A stretch of 64,000 nucleotides of DNA from Kineosporia corallincola (GTDB lineage Bacteria; Actinomycetota; Actinomycetes; Actinomycetales; Kineosporiaceae), in assembly GCF_018499875.1 (NCBI RefSeq), contig NZ_JAHBAY010000005.1, positions 372,001 to 436,000 on the forward strand. The letters run 5' to 3'. The notes beneath the pieces are model-generated. The model was not told the DNA's origin, searched no databases, and was given only the letters and a program-made list of their open reading frames with translations. The position numbers and the translations under genes were made by a program. The first letter of the stretch is position 1, and each line of letters opens with the position of its first letter. Positions 7,760-15,300 of the stretch are shown here, piece by piece.

Positions 7760-8479
7760 ATGGCCTTCCTCACGCTCGACGTCGCGCTCCCGCTGCCCAC
7801 GCGGCTGCGGGACGCGGCGGTGCGGGCCAGCGACGCCTGCGCCGGCCGGATCGACTCGGCCTTCCGGCTGGGCCGGCCCTATCCCGGGCTCCCCGACGAC
7901 GAGGTGTGCGAGCCGCACGTGTCGCTGTTCATGCTGCGGCTGCACGAGAGCCGGGTGAACGAGCTGCTCGGCGCCGTGTCCGGGGTGGCCGCGCGCAGCA
8001 CGCCGGTGCGGGCGCAGGGCGAGCGCTGGCGGCCCAATCCGCAAGGCGCCCCGGAACTGCACTTCCGGGCGTCCCCCGGGTGGGGCGTCCTGCAAGAACA
8101 GGTGGTGGCCGCCGTCGCGCCACTGCGCGACGGGCTGCGCGAGCGCGACCCCGCCGGTGACAGCCCCGCCGAGCTGATCGACCGGCTCCGGCGGCAGGAC
8201 CCGGGCGGTTCCCGGCTGGCCCAGCTGGAACGGTACGGCTACGACGAGATCGCCGAGCGGTTCAGCCCGCACGTGACGGTGGCCTGGCCGCGCTCGCGTT
8301 CCGGCGACGGCGCTCCCCCCGGCCCCGAACCCTCTTTCTGGCAGGGCGATCTCACCCGGATCGGGGTGTACCGGATGGCGCCGCACGGCACCTGTGTGCG
8401 CCCGTTCGGAGTGTTCCCCCTGAGCGGCGAAAAACTGACACCAACTCGTGTCATCAAGACCGGCGGCGCATTTCGATAG
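7760..8479 (+). CDS. 2H phosphoesterase-superfamily (LigT-like) protein
   Basis: 239 residues. ATG 7760 is preceded by TATCGT (7748-7753), which fits a leaderless or near-leaderless start; no Shine-Dalgarno is evident. The two HxS/T motifs of the 2H fold are visible as EPHVSLFML (about residues 53-61) and FSPHVTVAWP (about residues 171-180), spaced as in LigT/2'-5' RNA ligase-like proteins. Members act on 2',3'-cyclic or 2'-5' phosphodiester bonds in RNA or nucleotides. The reaction here is not known. It lies 56 nt upstream of the coupled trio at 8536-11140 and may belong to the same functional group. Confidence 0.7.
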   Translation: MAFLTLDVALPLPTRLRDAAVRASDACAGRIDSAFRLGRPYPGLPDDEVCEPHVSLFMLRLHESRVNELLGAVSGVAARSTPVRAQGERWRPNPQGAPELHFRASPGWGVLQEQVVAAVAPLRDGLRERDPAGDSPAELIDRLRRQDPGGSRLAQLERYGYDEIAERFSPHVTVAWPRSRSGDGAPPGPEPSFWQGDLTRIGVYRMAPHGTCVRPFGVFPLSGEKLTPTRVIKTGGAFR

Positions 8480-8535
8480 TCGGCCACCGGCCCCCCGGAT
8501 ATGCTGTGATCCGGACAGATGGGGGTCTTCCGGCC

Positions 8536-9579
8536 ATGGTGCGCCTGATCAGCTGGCTCCAGAAAAACCTCGACGGCGCCATCGCTTTCGCTGTCGCCGT
8601 CGTGGTCGCCGTGCTCGACGTGTTCGGGCTGCCCGGCGAGGGGCAGGTCGACAACGCCATACTGCTGGTGCTGGGGGTGCTCGCGGTCGCCCAGCTGCGC
8701 GACCGCTCCCGCAAGGAGGACTCCGAGCTGGCCACCCGGGCGCTGCTCGACCAGACCGTCGGAAAACTGACGGGGCAGGTGCAGAGCGTCCAGAAAAAGG
8801 TGGACGGCGTGGCCCGCGACCTGACCGGCGTCCATCAGCAGGTCGACGGCATATCCCTCGGGGTGGAAGGCATTTCGCGCGGCGTCGACGACGCCACCAT
8901 GGTGCGGGTGCTCAGCGGTGACGAGATCACCCGGGCCCTGCGCGACGCCCGCCACCACACCGAGCGCTGGCACTTCCGCGGCGGCACCGGCACCTACATC
9001 CGGGCCGTCACCCTGCCCGACTGCGTCGACCAGTCCCGGCGCGAGCGGCGCAGTCTCGAGGTCCGGCTGGAGATCATCGACCCCACCAACCTGGAGCTGT
9101 GCAGCACCTACGCGCAGTTCCGCGGGTCGTCGCCCAACGACCGCGATCCCTGGGATCCCGAGCGCACGCAGCGCGAGGCCTACGCCACCATCCTGGCCGC
9201 GGCCTGGTACCTCCAGCGCTCGTCGTTCCTCGACATCAAGGTCGGACTGTCACAGGTGATGCCGACGCTACGGTCCGACCTCTCGTCGAGCACCCTGGTC
9301 ATCACCAACGAGCGGCCGTTCGGGCAGGCCCTGCTGGTCCAGCGCGACAAGCTGCTCTACTCCTACATCGAGACCGACCTGCGCAAGAGTTTCGAGCAGG
9401 CCCGGCCGGTTCCGCTGGAGCAGGCCCGGCACCCGCGACTGCGCGACGAGCCCACCCCCGACGAGGTGGTCCGGTTCTTCGCCCGGCTCGACATGCCGCT
9501 CAGCACCAGCTTTCTCGACGACGACGTCGGCGACATCATCCGGCGCGCCCTGCACGCGGAGGATCCGTTCGCATCATGA
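8536..9579 (+). CDS. Two-TM, coiled-coil membrane protein with uncharacterised C-terminal domain
   Basis: 347 residues. I chose ATG 8536 because a G-rich Shine-Dalgarno-like run is at 8521-8525. The alternative GTG at 8506 lies directly behind a TATGCT -10 (8500-8505) and would precede the expected transcription start. Two hydrophobic helices fall at about residues 12-29 and 37-53. A heptad-rich segment follows (LTGQVQSVQKKVDGVARDLT, then HQQVDGISLGVEG). A soluble domain covers residues 120-347, with a WHFRGGTGTYIRAVTLP stretch and an EVRLEIIDPTNLELCSTYA stretch. I do not recognise this domain with certainty. The start codon of the next gene overlaps its stop. The membrane anchor, coiled coil and effector-like domain suggest a sensor or effector, but no function is assigned. 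Confidence 0.75.
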   Translation: MVRLISWLQKNLDGAIAFAVAVVVAVLDVFGLPGEGQVDNAILLVLGVLAVAQLRDRSRKEDSELATRALLDQTVGKLTGQVQSVQKKVDGVARDLTGVHQQVDGISLGVEGISRGVDDATMVRVLSGDEITRALRDARHHTERWHFRGGTGTYIRAVTLPDCVDQSRRERRSLEVRLEIIDPTNLELCSTYAQFRGSSPNDRDPWDPERTQREAYATILAAAWYLQRSSFLDIKVGLSQVMPTLRSDLSSSTLVITNERPFGQALLVQRDKLLYSYIETDLRKSFEQARPVPLEQARHPRLRDEPTPDEVVRFFARLDMPLSTSFLDDDVGDIIRRALHAEDPFAS

Positions 9580-10241
9580 CCACGATGACGTACGCCTCGC
9601 TCGACGAGGCGATCAGCCGGGGCGCCGGGCCCACCGTGGTGCCGGCCGCCTCGCACCACGCGCTGCTGGCCGTGGAGTCGGGCCGGCAACCGCTGCGGGC
9701 GGTGCGTCACCCGCTGGGTTTCTTCTGCCTGCCCGTGGTACGCGACGGCGACCTCGGGGTGTGCGTGCACGTGTGGACCTCCCGGCTGCCGCCGCCGGGC
9801 ACCGTCGTCACCTCCCCGGTGCACTGCCACAGCTGGGAACTGGTCAGTTACGTGCTTTACGGCCGGGTGACGCACACACTGATCGACGTGGACGACGATC
9901 CGGACGGTGCCCAGCGGGTGTACGAGGTGCTCAGCCGCGACGGGGTGGACGAGGTGCGGCCCACGCCGCGCCTGGTGCGCTGCCGGGTCAGCCGCTCACG
10001 ACCGACCGGGCCCGGCAGCAGTTACCGGCTGGGCGCCGGGCAGTTCCACTCCAGTGTCGCCGACGACGGGGAGGCCGCCACCGTGGTACTCGGGCGCACG
10101 ACCGGCAATCAGGATCTCACCGTGGGCGACCGTGACCTGCACGGTCATCTGCTGCCGCGGGAACGGTGCAGCAGTCGGGAGACCGCCGCGCTGGCGCGGA
10201 TCGCGCTGGACGGGCTGGGCGTGGCCGGGGTGCGGCGATGA
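9576..10241 (+). CDS. Cupin-like metal-binding protein, unknown substrate
   Basis: 221 residues, coupled by an ATGA overlap to the preceding membrane-protein gene; an ATG at 9585 is an alternative start. A cupin-like arrangement is visible: PVHCHSWELVSYVLYGRVTH (about residues 80-100) supplies a H-x-H plus Glu set, and GAGQFHSSVADDG (about residue 155) supplies a later His. This resembles cysteine-dioxygenase-type or sugar-lactone-type cupins. No close family is recognised. Its coupling to an inositol-monophosphatase-like gene downstream suggests small-molecule metabolism in a shared task. Confidence 0.65.
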   Translation: MTTMTYASLDEAISRGAGPTVVPAASHHALLAVESGRQPLRAVRHPLGFFCLPVVRDGDLGVCVHVWTSRLPPPGTVVTSPVHCHSWELVSYVLYGRVTHTLIDVDDDPDGAQRVYEVLSRDGVDEVRPTPRLVRCRVSRSRPTGPGSSYRLGAGQFHSSVADDGEAATVVLGRTTGNQDLTVGDRDLHGHLLPRERCSSRETAALARIALDGLGVAGVRR

Positions 10242-11140
10242 GCCCGGCGGTGGATCCGGCGACCGGCCCGGCGGTGGACCCGGCGCACGCGCGGGACGTG
10301 GCGGTGCGGGCGGCCCAGGAGGCGGGAGCCCTGCTGCTGCGCCGCTACTCGGCCGGGGTGCGCAGCCGGCCCAAGGGCGATTCCGGTGACGTGGTCACCG
10401 ATCTCGACCTGGCCGCGGAGGCGCTGATCGTCGAGCGCATCCGCAGCGTCTTCCCCGGGCACCGGATCGTGGCCGAGGAGTCCGGGGTGCACGAGGCGAT
10501 CGGCGCCGACGGCGGCTGGACCTGGCTGGTCGACCCGCTCGACGGCACCAACAACGTGGCCATCGGGCTGTCCGCGTTCGTGGTCGGGCTGGCGCTGTGC
10601 GCCGGTGAGACCACCGTGGTCGGCGTGGTCCACGACCCGATCCTGAACCAGACCTGGTCGGCGGTGAAGGGGCACGGCGCGTTCGGCCCGCAGGGTCGGC
10701 TGGGCCCGCTGCCCCGGCCGATGCCGCACGGGCCGGTGCTGGGCTGGACGCAGGGGCACGGGGTGCACCGCGACGACTCCCGGGCCCGCTCGCTGAAGCT
10801 GGTGATGGAACGCAACTCGCTGCGCACCCTTCAGCTGTGGGCGCCGCTGATGTGCTGGATCATGCTGGCGCGCGGGCACATCGACGGTTTCATCGGCTAC
10901 CACGCCGAGGCCGTCGACCTGCCCGCGGGCAGCATCATCGCGGCCGAGGCCGGCATCCACACGGTCACGCTGGACGGCGGGCCGTTCGTCGAGACGGTGG
11001 CCGAGACCGAGCGGCGCAGCTTCGTGGCCGCGCACCCGCACAACCTCCAGGCCCTGCTCGACCTGGTCGCCACCGCCGACGCCCTCGCCCCGCAGATCGG
11101 GAAGCTGCCGCTGGTGGCCGGGCTCAGCCGGTCACACTGA
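10238..11140 (+). CDS. Inositol-monophosphatase-family phosphatase
   Basis: 300 residues with an ATGA overlap to the cupin gene. Family motifs are clear: DVVTDLDLAAEALI, the metal ligands in AEESG (about residue 83), WLVDPLDGTNN (about residues 95-105), and a late AVDLPAGSIIAAEAG segment in place of the usual WDxAAG site. The fold covers Mg-dependent phosphatases acting on inositol phosphates, fructose-1,6-bisphosphate, histidinol phosphate and 3'-phosphoadenosine compounds. The context (2H phosphoesterase, cupin, membrane protein) does not decide the substrate. Its last 17 nt overlap the convergent transporter gene. Confidence 0.85.
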   Translation: MSPAVDPATGPAVDPAHARDVAVRAAQEAGALLLRRYSAGVRSRPKGDSGDVVTDLDLAAEALIVERIRSVFPGHRIVAEESGVHEAIGADGGWTWLVDPLDGTNNVAIGLSAFVVGLALCAGETTVVGVVHDPILNQTWSAVKGHGAFGPQGRLGPLPRPMPHGPVLGWTQGHGVHRDDSRARSLKLVMERNSLRTLQLWAPLMCWIMLARGHIDGFIGYHAEAVDLPAGSIIAAEAGIHTVTLDGGPFVETVAETERRSFVAAHPHNLQALLDLVATADALAPQIGKLPLVAGLSRSH

Positions 11141-12317
11141 GCACGGCGACGGTCGCGAGCAGCGCGGCCACCGCCAGACCGGCGCCGGTGGCGGCGAACC
11201 GCCCCACCGGCACCCGCACGCCGCGGGCGGCGCAGCGCTCGTACCACAGCAGGGTGGCCAGCGACGCCCACGGCGTGATCACCGGACCGACGTTCGTGCC
11301 GACCAGCAGGGCCAGCAACTGGTCGGCGTTGCCGTCGGGCACCACGGCCTCGCCCGCCACGTAGGCGGGCAGATTGTTGACGACGTTGGCCAGGCCGGCC
11401 CCGGCGAACGCCGCCCGGAACAGGCCGGCCAGGTCGTTGCCGGTACCCATCAGGCTCAGCATCACCTCGGACAGGCCGTGCCGGCTGATCGTCTCGATCA
11501 CCAGGAACAGCCCGGTGACGAAAACCAGCAGCCGCCAGGGGAACAGGCCCGGGCGCAGCGGGGCCGGGTTGCGCACGGCGAAGGCGATCAGCACCACGGC
11601 CGCGGCCACCGCCGAGGCGATCCACAGCTCCACGTTCACGGCGAGGATGGCCACCACGAACGCCACGCAGGCCGCCCCGGCGATCCGGAACAGCACCCGG
11701 TCGGGCACCTGGTGCGGCTGCGGCGGCTCGTACGAGTCGGCGCCGCGCCGCGAGCGCCGCCAGTAGAACACCCACAGGAACACCATGGTGACGGCGACCG
11801 ACACCAGCTGGGCGGGCCACATCCGGGCGGCGAAACCGATCGGTTCCAGGCCGATCCGGTCCAGGGCCAGCAGGTTGGTCAGGTTCGAGACCGGCAGCAG
11901 CAGGCTGGCGGTGTTGGCGAGCCAGACGGTCGTCATCGCCAGCGGGATCGGCGCGATGCCCACCTTGCCGGCCAGGGCCAGCATGACCGGGGTGAGCAGT
12001 ACGGCCGTGGTGTCCAGGTTGAGGGCGGCCGTGGTCAGCGTCGCGAAACCCACGCAGAGCAGGAACAGCACGAAGTAACTGCCCCGGGCGGCGATCGCGA
12101 TCCGGGCCGCGATCACGTCGAAAACCTCGGCCTCGGCGGTGAGCTCGGCCAGGATCACGACCGAGGCGAGGAACAGCAGGCTGGGGGTGATCCGGCGGAC
12201 CACGGCCCAGGCGTCGTCGCCGGGCAGCAGACCGGTGGCGACGCAGAGCAGACCGAGCACGAGCAGCGCGATCGCGATCCGGTCCAGGACATGAAGACGT
12301 GGCAGGCGGAGGGGCAC
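11124..12317 (-). CDS. ArsB/SLC13-type ion transporter
   Basis: About 397 residues with 10-12 hydrophobic segments. Two symmetric signature regions are visible: TLTTAALNLDTTAVLLTP in the first half, and NNLPAYVAGE followed by GTNVGPVITPWASLATLLW in the second. The latter closely follows the ArsB/NhaD/CitM-type pattern (ion transporter superfamily). Substrates in this group include arsenite, sodium/proton and dicarboxylates, and none can be chosen here. The start is uncertain. GTG 12317 gives a short N-tail before the first helix. Longer in-frame starts at 12377 (ATG) and 12395 (TTG) would cross the promoter of the divergent TIR gene. The gene converges with the phosphatase gene, overlapping by 17 nt. 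Confidence 0.85.
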   Translation of the reverse strand: MPLRLPRLHVLDRIAIALLVLGLLCVATGLLPGDDAWAVVRRITPSLLFLASVVILAELTAEAEVFDVIAARIAIAARGSYFVLFLLCVGFATLTTAALNLDTTAVLLTPVMLALAGKVGIAPIPLAMTTVWLANTASLLLPVSNLTNLLALDRIGLEPIGFAARMWPAQLVSVAVTMVFLWVFYWRRSRRGADSYEPPQPHQVPDRVLFRIAGAACVAFVVAILAVNVELWIASAVAAAVVLIAFAVRNPAPLRPGLFPWRLLVFVTGLFLVIETISRHGLSEVMLSLMGTGNDLAGLFRAAFAGAGLANVVNNLPAYVAGEAVVPDGNADQLLALLVGTNVGPVITPWASLATLLWYERCAARGVRVPVGRFAATGAGLAVAALLATVAVLSVTG

Positions 12318-12367
12318 GGCCGAAAGGATCGCACGCCGGAACCCGCCCCGCAGATCGCCAGGTGCGC

Positions 12368-12382
12368 GATAATGCATGGGTG
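12368..12382 (+). promoter_or_regulatory. -10 element GATAAT setting a leaderless GTG start for the TIR-NACHT-WD40 gene
   Basis: GATAAT at 12368-12373 is followed after 6 nt by GTG at 12380-12382. No Shine-Dalgarno precedes that GTG. The 6-nt spacing is the same as at several other genes here (24670, 25978, 27288, 29499), which suggests transcription begins at the start codon itself. Confidence 0.5.
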
Positions 12383-15300
12383 CAATGGGGGGCAAATTCT
12401 TCGGGCGGCCCGGCGATCGACATCTTCGTCAGCTATTCGCGGGCCGATGAACGCTGGGCCATCTGGATCGCCGACACCCTCGAGTCGGCCGGTTACCGCA
12501 CCATGCTCCAGGTCTGGGACTTCGTGCCGGGCACCAACTTCATCGAGTTCATCGACCGGGGCATCAGTGAGTCCCGCCTGGTGCTGGCGGTGCTGTCGCC
12601 CAGCTACCTCCAGTCCCGCTACGGCCGGGTGGAATGGCAGGCCGCCTGGCAGGCCGCGTCCGAGCCGGGGGCCAAGCTGGTCACGGTGCGGGTCGAGGAG
12701 TGTGAGCTGCACGGCCTGCTGTCCACCATCACGTTCGTCGACCTGGTCGCCATCGAAGACCCGGCGCACGCCGCCGAGCTGCTGCTCCAGCGCATGCAGG
12801 AGGCGCTGGACGGGCGGGCCAAACCGGTGGCCGAGCCGGGTGGGTCGGCGTTCCCCGCTGCACCCGGACTGCCCTCCGGCGCGGGCACTTCCGCGCTGCC
12901 GCCGTCCCAGCGCATCCGGCCGGCCCGGGGCGGTGCGGCGCCGGGTGCCAGGGGTGAGCCGGCGCCGGATGCCGGGGGTGCGGCCCGGCGTCGCGCTCCC
13001 GGGCCGGCGCCCTACCCGGTGGCCGCCCGCACAACGCAACCCCGCGGCAGCGTCACCGTGCTGCACGTGGCCGGCACCGAGTTCGGCGCCGGCCTGCGCG
13101 AAGACACCGGTTCGCGGCAGGGCTCGGACCGGCACGCCCAGGTGCTCGCCGACGTCACCCAGCTCGTGCACTCCGGGGCGCCGCGGCCCGACCTGGTGGT
13201 GGTCACCGGCGACCTGACCGGGTCCGGCGGGCGCAAGGAGTTCGAGGCCGCGCTGGCGTTCCTCACCCAGCTGCGCCTGAGTCTGGGGCTGGACCGCGAC
13301 CGCCTCGTCGTCGTCCCCGGGCGAAAAGACGTCAGCCGGGCCGCCTGCCGCGCCTATTTCAACGAGTGCGAGGCCGACGACCTCACCCCGGTGCCGCCGT
13401 ACTGGCCGAAGTGGCGGCACTTCAGCCGGGTGTTCCACGAGCTCTATGCCGGTATCGACGACGTGGTGTTCGACTCCGGCCAGCCCTGGACGCTGTTCCC
13501 GGTACCGGATCTCCAGGTGGTCGTGGCCGGCATCAACACCACCATGGCCGTCACCCACCGCCCCGGCGACGACCACGGCTCGATCGGGGCGCCGCAGGCC
13601 AGCTGGTTCGCCGAGCACCTGCACCAGCACGAGCAGCAGGGCTGGCTGCGGATCGGGGTGATGAGCGACGTGCCCGGCCCGTGGCCGGGAGCGCTGCGCG
13701 ACGGCGCCTCGTTCACCCGGCTGATCGCGCCCCGGCTGAACCTGCTGGTGCACGGCCCGGCCCCGGGACCCGACGGCCCGCACCAGCTGGGTGCCGAGCT
13801 GACCGGGGTCTCGGTGCCGGAACCGGGCCGGATAGAACTGATCTCGGTCACCGCCGAGGGCCTCACCCGGTGGAGCGCCCCGGAGGGCGACGAGGTGCCC
13901 GAGCCGGTGCGGCTGCTGCGCGGCTGGCACGCCGCCGGCGCCACCTTCGACCCCGGCCCGGAGCTGCTGCCGGTGCCCGACGACGACGGCACCGACGACG
14001 AGGTGCGCACCGCGATCGATCCGCTGGCCCAGTTCCTCGGCCAGATCGAGGAGGTCTGCCGGGCCCGGTACGAGGGCGTGCGCATCCGCCGGGTCGCCAC
14101 CGACCCGCCCTACCTGATCGTCACCCGCCCGCAGGACGGCTTCGCCCGGCAGTCCGGTGTGGGGGCGCTGCTGGGAGAGCCGACCGACGCCGACGTCGAG
14201 GCGTTCCTCGGTGTGGCCCGCGGCGCCGACCCGGATCTCGGCCTGGAGCTGGTGTTCTCCGGCCCGCCACCGCTGCCGGAGATCCGCGAGCGCGCGCTGC
14301 GGGCCCGGGTGCGGCTGCGCAGTTTCACCGAGTTCCAGGGCCTGCTCGACCTGCGGGCCTACGTGGAGGGGCAGACCGCCCGGCTGGCCGGCGACCGCCA
14401 GTACCCACCGGAACTGTACGTGCCGCAGCGCTTTCGCGAGCTGGACCGGCCCAACCAGCCGGTGCACGACAACCTGGTCGGCACGCTGCTGCGTGAGCTG
14501 GGAGACGACGACGGCCGGTTCGTGCTGCTGCTGGGCGACTTCGGCCGGGGCAAGACGTTCGCGGTGCGGGAGGTGGCGCAGCGCATCCCGATGGAGCTGC
14601 CGCACCTGATCCCGATCCTGATCGAGCTGCGGGCCCTCGACAAGGCGCACTCGATCGAGGGTCTGGTGGCCTCGCACCTGGCCGACCACGGCGAGCAGAA
14701 CATCGACCTGCGGGCCTTCGACTACATGCTCCGGCGCGGCCGGATCGTGCTGCTGTTCGACGGTTTCGACGAGCTGGTCACCCGCACCACCTACGAGCGC
14801 GCGGCCGACCACCTGGACACCCTGCTGCGGGCCGCCACCGGCGACGCGAAGATCGTGCTCAGCAGCCGCACCCAGCACTTCCAGTCGCGCTCGCAGGTGC
14901 TGACCGCGCTGGGCGACCGGGTCGGGCTGCTGTCGCAGCGGCGTCTGCTGAGCATCGAGGAGTTCACCCCGGCGCAGATCCGGGACTACCTGGTCAACCA
15001 CTACCACGGTGACCAGGAGGCGGCGGACGCCCGGCTGCGGCTGATCAGCGGGGTGCAGAACCTGATCGACCTGGCGCACAACCCGCGCATGCTGAGCTTC
15101 ATCGCCGACCTGGCCGAGGAGCGGCTGCTCGCGGTGGCGCGGGTGGGCCGGGCGCTGTCGGCGGCGGGCCTGTACCGGGAGATCCTGTCGTCCTGGCTGG
15201 CCGGTGAGGAGCGGCGCACCCGCAACGTGCCCGGCGCCCCGGCCGGGCTGGGTCTGGACGACCTGTGGCGGGCGGTCACCCGGCTGGCACTGCGGCTGTG

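Noticed and set aside
7760-11140. CBASS- or Pycsar-type cyclic-nucleotide defence operon
   Set aside because: A two-TM protein and a phosphoesterase fold are present, but no cyclase or CD-NTase gene is visible.
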